The position numbers and the translations under genes were made by a program. 52,537 nt of DNA, taken from positions 1 through 52,537 of the forward strand of contig JAISYM010000106.1 in assembly GCA_031269875.1 (NCBI GenBank). The letters are read 5' to 3'. Below the pieces are notes generated by a model that saw nothing but the letters and a program-made list of their open reading frames with translations, did not search any database and had not been told where the DNA came from. This document shows, in pieces, positions 9,290-17,746 of the stretch; within the stretch, counting starts at the first letter, position 1, and the number at the start of each line of letters is the position of its first letter. The DNA comes from Synergistaceae bacterium (GTDB lineage: Bacteria; Synergistota; Synergistia; Synergistales; Synergistaceae).

Positions 9290-9676
9290 TTGACTACTAA
9301 AGACTGGAAGAACAGCAGCCTTTTTCGCAAAACTCTCAACTCGCTCAACGGCTTCAGGGTTGCGTTCATAAAGGAGAAAGCCATAATGCAGGAGACGATG
9401 GCGCTCGTGATAACAGTCACGGCCTCCGTCATACTTGGGTGCGAAGGCGCGCAGGTCGTCCTCGTCTTCTTGGCCTGTCTTCTGCCCATCACGCTGGAAC
9501 TCGTCAACTCCGCAATGGAAATTTTCATCGACCACGTGGTCGGAAGCACCTATCGCGAGGAGATCAGACGCGCGAAGGACATGCTCTCCGCCGCGGTCTG
9601 CCTCGCTCTCATCATAGGATACAGCGGATCGCTCTGGATCATCTTCTTCTCCGTCAAAGAGATGACCGCTCGTTAG
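9290..9676 (+). CDS. dgkA: Diacylglycerol kinase, prokaryotic DgkA type
   Basis: A 128-residue integral membrane kinase of the DgkA family (DAGK or undecaprenol kinase), recycling diacylglycerol or phosphorylating undecaprenol at the inner membrane. Family motifs are visible: NGFRVAFIKEKAIMQE, ELVNSAMEIFIDHV (the E-x2-NSAxE-x3-D active site) and RRAKDMLSAAV. Three membrane helices are predicted by eye. The start is TTG at 9290 with GGAAGAGG 11 nt upstream. The 3' end overlaps the convergent uxuA-like gene by 4 nt. Undecaprenol or diacylglycerol preference cannot be told from sequence. Confidence 0.92.
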   Translation: MTTKDWKNSSLFRKTLNSLNGFRVAFIKEKAIMQETMALVITVTASVILGCEGAQVVLVFLACLLPITLELVNSAMEIFIDHVVGSTYREEIRRAKDMLSAAVCLALIIGYSGSLWIIFFSVKEMTAR

Positions 9677-10611
9677 GCTATCTTCTCCTTTGGCGTCACG
9701 TTTATTCGCGCCGCGAGCGTGAGCAGAATACCGGTCACGTACATAGTGCCGACCATCCTGTCATACAGGCCGATGTTCGGCTCGCCCGACAGATTCATCC
9801 TGCTGTGGTCGTAACGGGCGCAACCGCCGAATCCGATCTCGTGGTAGGCCGTCAATATTCTAACCATACCTCCCGAATCATACGGCGAACAGTGCGCCGT
9901 CTCCGTGAAAGAACCGTCCTTGCTTACCCGCACATCGCGGAGCAACGCGTAGTGAATACGGTCCATCGTCCCGTACTTGTTTATCATCCCCAGGTAAGCG
10001 TCGAAACCGGAAGACCCGGCGGCCGCGCCGGACATCGCTATGCCGTGGCGCGGATCCCCGTGGAAGGCGAGGAATCTGTCAATGTCCACCTCGTCTCCTA
10101 TGAGCCGCTCTTTCCCTGCTATTCCTGAGTTCGGTTCAAACGGTTCATCAAAGCGGAACGCCATATTGACGCGGTTACTCTGCGCGACAGGAAGTATTTC
10201 TCTCACGAAAGACTCCAGGTTTTCCCATAGCCGGTCGCGGCCCAGCGTTCTGAAGGCGTCATCCGGCTCTGGCGCGAAGCCGTAGCATATATTTCGGATG
10301 CCTGCCATCGAAAGACGGGCTATGTTTTCCCTGTAATTGTCTATATAACGCTCAAAGCTGCCGCTGCGGAGTTTTATGTCCCTATGCACCGGGAGGTCTT
10401 CCAGAACCTCTAAGGCATATCCGCACGCCTCCGCGTTATCGCGCATCTCTGAAACGGACTCGGCCGGCAGCAGCTCTCCAGGAAGCGGACAAATTGAACA
10501 AAAAGAACGGACGGTCGCCGATATGCCGTGAACGCCGCGCAGATAGCTCAGATGGTCTATCGTTATGGAGTCATCTTCGCCAAACCATGGAAACGTAATC
10601 TTCATCATCAT
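9673..10611 (-). CDS. Mannonate dehydratase (UxuA)-like protein lacking metal ligands
   Basis: A 312-residue homologue of UxuA, the TIM-barrel enzyme that dehydrates D-mannonate in glucuronate catabolism. The fold signature is clear: MKITFPWFGEDD at the start, PVHRDIKLRSGSFERYIDNYRENI (about 75-98), and GLYDRMVGTMYVTGIL near the end. Several positions that hold metal-binding His or Cys in UxuA (remembered motifs) are replaced. IHPDDP is FRFDEP (about 152-157), LCSGSLG is MSGAAAG (about 193-199), and AHLRN is ALLRD (about 222-226). The aspartate-histidine of DHGR survives as DHSR. It may have a different chemistry or be non-catalytic. The start ATG 10611 has AGGAG 7 nt upstream. No other glucuronate genes are nearby. 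Confidence 0.72.
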   Translation of the reverse strand: MMMKITFPWFGEDDSITIDHLSYLRGVHGISATVRSFCSICPLPGELLPAESVSEMRDNAEACGYALEVLEDLPVHRDIKLRSGSFERYIDNYRENIARLSMAGIRNICYGFAPEPDDAFRTLGRDRLWENLESFVREILPVAQSNRVNMAFRFDEPFEPNSGIAGKERLIGDEVDIDRFLAFHGDPRHGIAMSGAAAGSSGFDAYLGMINKYGTMDRIHYALLRDVRVSKDGSFTETAHCSPYDSGGMVRILTAYHEIGFGGCARYDHSRMNLSGEPNIGLYDRMVGTMYVTGILLTLAARINVTPKEKIA

Positions 10612-10748
10612 AAACGAACTCCTATCATATAAGTAAATCAAATACAGACAGCCCCGAAGCGACGAATAGCGCCCGCGGGAGGCACGTCAACACTTTGTCA
10701 ATTTAACCCGTCTTTTTCTCTAACTGTGATTTTGAACTAGAAATGAAA

Positions 10749-11204
10749 TTAAGATGGGAGGATCCGTTCTATGGCCTTCCGCCAATCCCTTACATCGGAC
10801 GAACTGCCTGCCCTGCGCGAGACATCGGATCGCAGGTACTCGGTCTCATAGGCTTTCAGCGTGTGGCGCAGTACGTGGAACGACGCGCTTTCCACCTCGC
10901 GCACCGTTCTCCTGTCGATCTCCGACTGATGACGCGACGCAGTCTTCTCGTAGTCATACGAAGGGGACACGCCGGCAAAGAGGTCAATATTAAACGGGCC
11001 CGCCGCGCCTAAAAACGTGCCTCCGCTCCCCTGTGCCTCACCGGCGCCGAAAACAACCGGGGAAGCGGGAGAACCGCTTATGAAATCCGGACGGGCGCAA
11101 TATGTGAAAGACAAACAAGAGATCGACAGCGTCGAGACGGCGAATAAAATCACCGACACTAACAAAAATCTATCCCTGCAAAGATTGCCGACCTTCCGCG
11201 CCAC
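10749..11204 (-). CDS. Hypothetical protein with N-terminal membrane segment
   Basis: Not recognised. The 151-residue product has a basic start, one hydrophobic helix (about residues 12-32, LLVSVILFAVSTLSISCL), a Gly/Ala-rich stretch and a charged helical C-terminal half (HQSEIDRRTVREVESASFH). A GTG at 11204, seven nt after GGGGG, is the best start. It may be a secreted or anchored protein. It sits just beyond a terminator that ends the molybdenum hydroxylase operon, so it probably has its own transcription. Only modest evidence supports it being a gene. Confidence 0.45.
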   Translation of the reverse strand: MARKVGNLCRDRFLLVSVILFAVSTLSISCLSFTYCARPDFISGSPASPVVFGAGEAQGSGGTFLGAAGPFNIDLFAGVSPSYDYEKTASRHQSEIDRRTVREVESASFHVLRHTLKAYETEYLRSDVSRRAGSSSDVRDWRKAIERILPS

Positions 11205-11212
11205 CACATCAC

Positions 11213-11264
11213 CCCCAAAAAACAAACAGCTAGCATCCGCTGTTAAAAACAGGCAGATGCTAGC
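11213..11264 (-). terminator. Terminator after the hydroxylase/SpoVA operon
   Basis: On the minus strand, arms GCTAGCATC and GATGCTAGC (11256-11264 and 11229-11237) close an extended hairpin that includes CTGTT/AACAG. A T-rich tract, TGTTTGTTTTTT, follows. It lies about 100 nt beyond the last SpoVA-like gene and most likely ends that operon. Confidence 0.75.
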
Positions 11265-11362
11265 AACATTTCAGAGCGATGTCAATAAGCGATGCAGTGT
11301 AATTCTACCCAGTGTTAATAAAGCGTCTCGTGGCACATGAACTCCGCCGCTGACACTTCGCG

Positions 11363-11737
11363 TCAGGCGCCTGACGTGTTTTCTTTATCATTGACGGCTT
11401 TGTTTTTAGAAGACAGGCCCATCGTTAGGCCGGATATTATACCTACGCTAAAAACGCCGGCGATCATTATCCAAAAGCCGATGATCGGCGAAAAATTACC
11501 GTCCATTGCCGTGCGAAATCCGGCATACAGGGCTTCGCCGGCATCTACGACAGAGACTATAATGCCGCCAAGGCCGAAATTGACAATCGGCGTCATTAGT
11601 CCGAAGGCTGTAAGCACGACGCCCGAACATATACCTATGGTGAATATCCTGACAAATCCCAATTTTGTGTTAGCCATAAGCAACTGCCCGATTAGGCAGA
11701 GCAGCCCGCTCGCGATGAATGCTTTCGCATAGATCAT
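11363..11737 (-). CDS. SpoVA-family small membrane protein (SpoVAE-like)
   Basis: A 124-residue protein of three or four membrane helices with the family phrase GLLCLIGQLLM near residue 12 and a glycine-rich centre (FGLGGIIVSVVDAGEALYAGF). This matches the SpoVAC/SpoVAE family, membrane proteins that move dipicolinate in spore-forming Firmicutes. No other sporulation gene is in the window and the organism appears diderm, so another small acid or purine-like solute is a more likely cargo (inference). GGAGG lies 8 nt before ATG 11737. It is the last gene of the hydroxylase operon, 34 nt after its paralogue. Confidence 0.7.
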   Translation of the reverse strand: MIYAKAFIASGLLCLIGQLLMANTKLGFVRIFTIGICSGVVLTAFGLMTPIVNFGLGGIIVSVVDAGEALYAGFRTAMDGNFSPIIGFWIMIAGVFSVGIISGLTMGLSSKNKAVNDKENTSGA

Positions 11738-11771
11738 TCAAGACACCTCCACTTACGCAGATAGCCAATTA

Positions 11772-12146
11772 TTATCCGGCGGCCGCAAGGATTAACGCAA
11801 GAACAGACCCGCTTCCAAAAATGATGGCAGGAGCTGTCATGCCCGCGATAACCGCTTTGCCGGGAGACGCCCCCTTTGCCCGTGCTCCGGCTATGACAAA
11901 AGCAATGCCTGCCGAGAGCCCGCACATAGGCATGTCCGCCCCCATCCCACCAAAAGCCGCGATCTTTTGGTACATGCCGATATTAGCGAGCAAGGCACCA
12001 GCGCACGCGAGCGTAAAAATCATGAACAAAACAGCATACGGAACTTCTAGGAAAATATAGATATCCATGATCACCTGGCCTATCATTCCAATCGCGCCAC
12101 CTACGACAAAAGCGCCGACGTAACCTCTGGTTTTCGAATCCACCAT
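11772..12146 (-). CDS. SpoVA-family small membrane protein (SpoVAC-like)
   Basis: Also 124 residues and the likely partner of the next gene. It shows the family phrase GGAIGMIGQVIM (about 16-27), further helices and a C-terminal glycine/alanine-rich helix (GKAVIAGMTAPAIIFGSGS). Two adjacent SpoVA-family subunits mirror the spoVAC-spoVAE pairing of spore formers. GAGGAGGGG lies 7 nt upstream of ATG 12146. It is 77 nt after the FAD/GltD fusion gene, on the same strand, with no obvious terminator between them. Co-transcription with a molybdenum hydroxylase suggests a channel for its substrate or product (inference). Confidence 0.7.
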   Translation of the reverse strand: MVDSKTRGYVGAFVVGGAIGMIGQVIMDIYIFLEVPYAVLFMIFTLACAGALLANIGMYQKIAAFGGMGADMPMCGLSAGIAFVIAGARAKGASPGKAVIAGMTAPAIIFGSGSVLALILAAAG

Positions 12147-12223
12147 CTTTCTGCCCCTCCTCTTTTAACATATAGAACGCGGATTCAATGCCTACAACAA
12201 AGCTCGTAAATAAACCTTATTTT

Positions 12224-14572
12224 CTAAAACGCGAGGGAGCGTTTCATAAGAACCTTCGCTATGTCTATCTTATAAGAATTATTCTCCATCGGGAGTGCGT
12301 CTTTCAGGGCGAGTTCGGCCGCTTCATCGGCTGCTTCGGAAGGAATTTTCCCGATCAGGAATCGCTCGACATCATACATGCGCATAGGAATTGGGGCGGC
12401 TGCCCCTAACACAACGCGGGCATCGGCGATGTACCCGTTTCTTACGGTATACGCGGTGGCGAGCGACAACACCGCGAAATCAATCGATTTACGCAACCTG
12501 AATTTGTCGTACCGCAGAATCGTCTCCTTGGCAGGAAGGGGTATTTCCACCTCAAGCACAATTTCGCCTGGCTCAAGCGTCCTGGGAACCCTGGTATCGG
12601 TCGTGAAGAACGACTCCGCGCTGATACGGCGCATGTTTGTCACAATGAACGCATCCAATGCGATGAGCACGTTTGAGAGATCGCTAGGATTGACAGCCAT
12701 GCAACCGCAGTTAAAACAACGGGCGATCTCCTTTTGCAAATCCGTTTCGGAGATGCCTGATGCGTCCTCTTTCTCAAGCGAACGCTCGGAGGTCGTCGCG
12801 ACTCTCTGTTTGACCGCCGGATCGCGACGGCGGCTGATTGGGTCAAACCTGTGCAGACATGGAGCGGGTGAGGTTATATCGAGGTCACCGCACATGTACT
12901 CGGACATTGAGACAGATGCGTTTCTTCCAGCAGTGACAGCTTGTATGACAGTTGCCGGACCGGTTGTCACGTCTCCGCCGGCAAATATGCCTTCTACACT
13001 GGTGTTGCTGCCTTCCACTGCTTTAATCCGTCCTCGTTCAGTCTCTACTTGAAATTCACCCTCCAGAAAGCCGAGATCTGCCTTTTGACCAATGGCCATC
13101 AGGACAACGTCCCCTTTGACCTCCATGAGTTTTTCTTCGTCGTATCGTGGCGCGAATTTGCCCGCTTTATCAAACACGCTCGTGACTTTCTTGAACTCAA
13201 CCCCGTTCACTCCACCTGGGCCATGCAGGATCCGTTTGGGCCCCCATCCGTTGACCAGATCCACACCCTCTTCCAAGACGCGTTCTATTTCTTCAATGCC
13301 AGCCGGCATCTCTTCTCTTTTCTCCAGGCATACCATAGAAACCTTGGGGACGCCAAGGCGCTTTGCGGTTATGGCGACGTCGACCGCCACGTTGCCGCCA
13401 CCAACGACTATAACATCTGCACCGGGGCGTTCGTGAATGAAGTTATTTACATCGACAAGGAAATCGAGCCCAAAACGCGTAAGTTCCTCGCCAGCCACGC
13501 CAATGAGCGGGCGTTTCCATGTGCCGGTATCCAGCATGACGCAGTCCGACTTTTGATATATTTCCTCCATGGAAAGACCGTCAGTACCGACAGAGACGCC
13601 GCACCGGATCTCAACACCCATATTCTCGAGCGCTGCCACAAACCTGCGCACAATGTCTTTGGGCAAGCGATATGCGGGTATCGCATACATGAGGCAGCCG
13701 CCGGCTTCTTTCATTCGCTCGTACATAGTCACGCTGTATCCATGTTTGCGAAGATAGTACGCCGCTGTCAGGCCTGCGGGGCCGGTTCCGACAATGGAAG
13801 CTTTTTTGTTTTTTTCCGATCCCGGCGCCTTCATAAATCGATCCGCGTTCGCTAAAATGTAATCCCCGACGTAGCGTTCGATCGAGCCGATGTTGAGGCT
13901 TTCGTCGTATCGCAGGCGGTTGCACCCTTCCTGGCAGAAGTGGGCGCAGACACGACTCGTGATGGCCGGCATTGGATTCACGTCCATGATTGTCTGTGCC
14001 GCACCGTCGATATCACCAGTACGCAATTTTTCCATGTAACCGGCGATATCAGTACAAGCTGGGCATTTCTCCCTGCATGGCGGGTCGTTTACACGCGCAG
14101 CGCCGAATATGGAGTGATAACGGTTTTCACCCATCATCGCGTAGCAAAGGTTTCCTTCCTTGCGGGCGCAGTTCACTCTCCCCCCTATGCTATGGGGGTA
14201 TCGGTAATACCAGCAGCGGGTATCCTGGCAGAGATTGCCGCCTACCGTAGCCGAATTACGCAATATGGGAGACGCGATGCTATGTGCGGCCTCAGTGAGG
14301 ACAGGCAGTTTTTCTTTAACGAGGTCCGATTTTTCAAGCTCGTTGAGCGTTGTCATCGCTCCGATTTTTAAGACACCCTTTTCCTCGCTAATGTATTTCA
14401 ATTCATCTAGTCCGCTCAAGCTAACAACTTTATCTGGATATGCCGGCAATATCCTTTCTCGCAGTACGCCCAGCAAGTCCGTGCCTCCAGCTAGCATGAC
14501 GGCTTTTTCCTTATTCAATATGGACGAAACCTCTGAAATCGTCGAGGGCCTTACGTGCTTAAAGGATTTCAT
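12224..14572 (-). CDS. Xanthine-dehydrogenase-type FAD subunit with inserted GltD-like oxidoreductase
   Basis: A 782-residue chimera. Residues 1-158 are the first half of a molybdenum-hydroxylase FAD subunit (AGGTDLLGVLRER, SATVGGNLCQDTRCWYY). Residues 627-782 complete that fold (PSDLSNVLIALDAF to the C-terminal CO_deh_flav_C domain). Between them (about 160-626) lies a whole GltD-like NAD(P)H oxidoreductase. It has cysteine clusters CREKCPAC and CAHFCQEGC for Fe-S centres, a FAD Rossmann motif GTGPAG (about 262) and an NAD(P) motif GGGNVA (about 391), and the FAD-closing segment GIFAGGDVTTGP. It could link substrate hydroxylation to NAD(P)H or ferredoxin. The start overlaps the previous stop (ATGA), with AAAGGAGG 7 nt upstream. 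Confidence 0.88.
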   Translation of the reverse strand: MKSFKHVRPSTISEVSSILNKEKAVMLAGGTDLLGVLRERILPAYPDKVVSLSGLDELKYISEEKGVLKIGAMTTLNELEKSDLVKEKLPVLTEAAHSIASPILRNSATVGGNLCQDTRCWYYRYPHSIGGRVNCARKEGNLCYAMMGENRYHSIFGAARVNDPPCREKCPACTDIAGYMEKLRTGDIDGAAQTIMDVNPMPAITSRVCAHFCQEGCNRLRYDESLNIGSIERYVGDYILANADRFMKAPGSEKNKKASIVGTGPAGLTAAYYLRKHGYSVTMYERMKEAGGCLMYAIPAYRLPKDIVRRFVAALENMGVEIRCGVSVGTDGLSMEEIYQKSDCVMLDTGTWKRPLIGVAGEELTRFGLDFLVDVNNFIHERPGADVIVVGGGNVAVDVAITAKRLGVPKVSMVCLEKREEMPAGIEEIERVLEEGVDLVNGWGPKRILHGPGGVNGVEFKKVTSVFDKAGKFAPRYDEEKLMEVKGDVVLMAIGQKADLGFLEGEFQVETERGRIKAVEGSNTSVEGIFAGGDVTTGPATVIQAVTAGRNASVSMSEYMCGDLDITSPAPCLHRFDPISRRRDPAVKQRVATTSERSLEKEDASGISETDLQKEIARCFNCGCMAVNPSDLSNVLIALDAFIVTNMRRISAESFFTTDTRVPRTLEPGEIVLEVEIPLPAKETILRYDKFRLRKSIDFAVLSLATAYTVRNGYIADARVVLGAAAPIPMRMYDVERFLIGKIPSEAADEAAELALKDALPMENNSYKIDIAKVLMKRSLAF

Positions 14573-16866
14573 TTGCATTCCTCCTTTTTCTTCAACGCGG
14601 CTAAAACTCGTTGCGGGGTGAAGGGATATTCCAATACTTCCACACCGGTGGCATTGTACAGCGCCATCTGTACCGCGGGCCCGCTCGGCGTCATGCAAGG
14701 TTCCGCGATACCCATCGCGCCGAACGGGAATACCGATTCTTTATCCTTGAAGGATTCCAAAACTACCATGTCATGGTGCGCGACGTCATTAAATGTACGC
14801 GTCTTGTAATCGACCATGTTGGCCGTGAGGATGCGATTGTCGTTCGAATCCCATACAGTCTCTTCCATGAGCGCCATATCGATGCCCGGATAGAAAGATT
14901 CGACCTGATTCTTAAGCCCCAGCGGATTTACTACCTTTCCGGCATCCACGCCACTCATTTGGTCGATTAACGATACGACTCCTGTTTCTATGTCAACCTC
15001 GACCTCTACGAACTGCATGTTGCAGACATTGGCGTTTTCGACTCCGTCCCAATGCCCCGTCCCGGTCAATGAGTTTGGAGCGATGAGAATTTCAGGGAGG
15101 ATATGCTCCTCTCCGTTAGACTTTCTGCGCATCTTTCCCCCGACGAACTCCCAGTCATCTGCCGGAACGTTCAGGCGTTTTTCGGCTTGCTTGCAGAGTT
15201 TTTCCTTTAGGTCGCGACACGCGAGGATGGCTGTCATACCGCCTGCATAAGTACTTCGCGCCGCCATACTGCCGAAGTCGGATGGCGCCCCCTGCGTGTC
15301 TGCCTTAGCGATCGTGACTTTTTCGAGAGGGATGTCAAGTTCCTCGGCTACCAATTTTCGATACGTGTCACGAACCCCAGTGCCGTGTTCGTTCATTGTC
15401 GTCTGCACAATCACTCCGCACCCGTTGTTGATCATGATGTTCGTGTTTGCCGCCATGCCGCCGAGGTCAGACTGCCCGCAGAGGGCGCATCCCACACCGC
15501 GGCGTTTATGCCCGTCGATTTTCGTGGGTACGCCCCATCCCTTGAACCGCTCGTCCCAGCGGAATTTTTTCGCCGTTTCCCTTACCAAGACATCCCAGTC
15601 AGGAGATACGCTGACTTGCCATTCACGGCCAACAGCGAGCGAGTTATAGTATTGGCCGCCCTGCTTAAGCGCATTGACCTCGAAATATCGGACGGGGTCT
15701 ATATCCAGCTCCCTACATGCCCGGCAAATTGCGCGCGTGATGATCGCGGTCGTTTCCATATACCCATAACCTCTGAAGGTTCCAGAGGGTACGCGATTTG
15801 TAATCACCACGTCGCCCTTATAGCGGATGTTGCGGGATCTCGAAAGCATAGTGAGCGAGATGCCTCCAACGCTCATCATGTTTTCCTGGCACGTGGCGGC
15901 GACACCGGCCTCACACCACTGTCTGAGGGCAATCGCCGTGCTGGTGCCATCCTTTTTCACGCCGAGTTTTATGTTAGCTTTCATGCTCATACGCGTCTGG
16001 TTGGCGGCCAAGTGTTCCTCTTTCGTCATCGCATACAGGACTGGCCGGTCCGCCTTTTTGGCCATGAGGGCCGCGAAGAGCAAAGGATACACGTTGCCCA
16101 TAAAAAGTTTGGAGCCGAAACTGCCGCCACAGCAGGGTGCCTCCACGTGTATACGCTCGTACGGCATATTCAGTGAATTAGCGACGTTGAAAGCCGTGTA
16201 AGAAGGAGCGGCGCACGAAGCGTAGAAATGCAGCACCCCCTCGCCGTCCCAACTTGCGATGATAGTCGGCGCCTCTGCGGTCAACGGGTTTTGCCCGCTC
16301 GTGAGTTCGGTGTCCAGGTCGATTATAATGTCCGCGTCGGCGAAACCTTTTTCGAGGTCACCTGTCTCGTAGTCCAGGTTGTCCACCAGGAAAAACGTTA
16401 GTGGAGCGACATTGCCTGGCAATTGTTCATAGATCTGCGGGGCATCCTCCGCCAGCGCCTCGTCGATGGTGAGCGCGGCCGGGAGGACTTTGTACTCCAC
16501 ATCGACCTTTTCAATCGCTTCGTCCGCTATGTCTTCACTGTCGGCTACCACAAGCGCAACGGCGTCTCCTATATAACGAACCTTCTTATCAAGCGGTTTC
16601 GCGTGTCTTGCCGGTGACATTCCATTAGTGAGAAAACAGTCGGCAGGCACGTCTTTATAGGTCACTACAGCGTGAACGCCCGGCATTGCCTCTGCCGCGG
16701 AGGCATCTATCCGCACGATCTCGGCATGGGGGTGAGGACTGCGAAGCACCCTTCCATATGCCATATTCGCAACCTTGATGTCACCCGTAAATATCGCTTT
16801 GCCGCGAACCATATCTTGCGCTATGAGGCGCGGGATCTCTTTGCCAACATACTTCAATTCAGCCAT
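14569..16866 (-). CDS. Molybdenum hydroxylase, molybdopterin-binding subunit
   Basis: A 765-residue large subunit of the xanthine dehydrogenase / aldehyde oxidase family, carrying the Mo-pyranopterin cofactor. The a/b hammerhead domain is N-terminal (GKAIFTGDI, LRSPHPHAEI). Cofactor segments include PCCGGSFGSK, VPSGTFRGYGYMETT, TMNEHGTGVRDTY and SDFGSMAARSTYAGG. The catalytic glutamate lies in GAMGIAEPCMTP near the C-terminus. Substrate (purine, nicotinate, aldehyde or other aromatic) cannot be told from sequence. It overlaps the FAD/GltD gene by 4 nt and starts 3 nt after the 2Fe-2S gene, a tightly coupled operon. Confidence 0.92.
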   Translation of the reverse strand: MAELKYVGKEIPRLIAQDMVRGKAIFTGDIKVANMAYGRVLRSPHPHAEIVRIDASAAEAMPGVHAVVTYKDVPADCFLTNGMSPARHAKPLDKKVRYIGDAVALVVADSEDIADEAIEKVDVEYKVLPAALTIDEALAEDAPQIYEQLPGNVAPLTFFLVDNLDYETGDLEKGFADADIIIDLDTELTSGQNPLTAEAPTIIASWDGEGVLHFYASCAAPSYTAFNVANSLNMPYERIHVEAPCCGGSFGSKLFMGNVYPLLFAALMAKKADRPVLYAMTKEEHLAANQTRMSMKANIKLGVKKDGTSTAIALRQWCEAGVAATCQENMMSVGGISLTMLSRSRNIRYKGDVVITNRVPSGTFRGYGYMETTAIITRAICRACRELDIDPVRYFEVNALKQGGQYYNSLAVGREWQVSVSPDWDVLVRETAKKFRWDERFKGWGVPTKIDGHKRRGVGCALCGQSDLGGMAANTNIMINNGCGVIVQTTMNEHGTGVRDTYRKLVAEELDIPLEKVTIAKADTQGAPSDFGSMAARSTYAGGMTAILACRDLKEKLCKQAEKRLNVPADDWEFVGGKMRRKSNGEEHILPEILIAPNSLTGTGHWDGVENANVCNMQFVEVEVDIETGVVSLIDQMSGVDAGKVVNPLGLKNQVESFYPGIDMALMEETVWDSNDNRILTANMVDYKTRTFNDVAHHDMVVLESFKDKESVFPFGAMGIAEPCMTPSGPAVQMALYNATGVEVLEYPFTPQRVLAALKKKEECK

Positions 16867-16869
16867 CCC

Positions 16870-17385
16870 TCAAACCTCCCTATTTTTTTCTACACAGGTC
16901 ATTACGGCGTCAACCGCCGTGTAGTGTGTGCCACAACGGCAATAGTTGCCAGCAAGGGCTTCTCGAACCTCAGCTTCGGCAGGGAACGGGTTTTCATCGA
17001 GAAGCGCTTGTGCCGCCATGATGATGCCGGATGTGCAATATCCGCACTGGAAACCGCATTTGTCCACAAATGCCTGTTGCAGGTTGTTCAGTTCCCCTGT
17101 CGCGGTATCTGCCAATCCCTCGATCGTCGTGATCCGCGCGCCTTCGCAATCTAACGTAAGTGTCACGCACGAAGCAATTGCCTTGCCTTCCATGATGACG
17201 GTACAGCAACCGCAAACCCCCTGCCCGCATCCAAGTTTGGCCCCGGTCAGGCCAAGCCTGTCTCGCAATGTGTGCACGAGCGTTTCTGAAGGTGAAATCT
17301 CATTCACTCCCTCCCCAACCGGCAGTTCGTATTCCCGTCCGTTAACGTTGAGTGTAATAATCGGCCTTAGCTGCTCCTTCACCAC
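16870..17385 (-). CDS. Molybdenum hydroxylase, 2Fe-2S subunit
   Basis: A 171-residue small subunit carrying two [2Fe-2S] clusters that pass electrons from the Mo site to FAD. The plant-type cluster is CGQGVCGCCTV with a further C downstream (ASCVTLTLD). The helical second domain has CGYCTSGIIM and NYCRCGTHY. Length is typical. The start is GTG at 17385, with GGGAGG about 5 nt upstream. It is the first gene of the five-gene minus-strand operon, and its promoter must lie in 17386-17620. Confidence 0.93.
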   Translation of the reverse strand: MVKEQLRPIITLNVNGREYELPVGEGVNEISPSETLVHTLRDRLGLTGAKLGCGQGVCGCCTVIMEGKAIASCVTLTLDCEGARITTIEGLADTATGELNNLQQAFVDKCGFQCGYCTSGIIMAAQALLDENPFPAEAEVREALAGNYCRCGTHYTAVDAVMTCVEKNREV

Positions 17386-17580
17386 ATCTACCTCCCTTTT
17401 TGTGATACTCTCCCAAATAAGAATTTACACGCACTAACCAACAGCACCTCGCCCAATGCAACAGAGCTTCGGCATACGACATTTTTTAGCCACATTCTGT
17501 ACAATGGCCGCGAAATTTCATAAATGCAATCCTGTATTAAATATATTTTAATGACTTTACTTCGCCCGACAATTTGATAT

Positions 17581-17599
17581 AATTATTCGGTGAATAATT
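17581..17599. promoter_or_regulatory. Inverted repeat in divergent intergenic region (possible operator)
   Basis: AATTATTC-GGT-GAATAATT is a perfect 8-bp inverted repeat with a 3-nt spacer. It overlaps a TATAAT (17578-17583) and lies in the 361-bp gap between the divergent hydroxylase operon and the MoxR operon. The position suits a dimeric repressor controlling one or both. No regulator can be assigned from sequence alone. The rest of this gap (17386-17577) is AT-rich without any convincing gene. Confidence 0.4.
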
Positions 17600-17623
17600 T
17601 CATGCTAGCACTCCATAAAAGAG

Positions 17624-17651
17624 TTGTCAACGATATGTCAAGCAATATGAT
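17624..17651 (+). promoter_or_regulatory. Promoter of the MoxR-VWA-LRV unit
   Basis: TTGTCA (17624-17629) and TATGAT (17646-17651) are separated by 16 bp, a good sigma-70 type match on the plus strand. It would start transcription near 17658, leaving a leader of about 90 nt before the MoxR start. Confidence 0.5.
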
Positions 17652-17746
17652 AAAGGTGACAATTAGTTGCATCTACAAAATATATTCGCGATAGAAACGC
17701 ACATGCGCATTCGGGTTGGATGTAAGTCGTGGGAAGGGGAACGGCA

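Noticed and set aside
12941-13855. 304-residue plus-strand open frame
   Set aside because: It is antisense to the FAD/GltD fusion, whose minus-strand frame has clear motifs.
15385-16176. 263-residue plus-strand open frame
   Set aside because: It is antisense to the molybdopterin subunit and shows no family motif.
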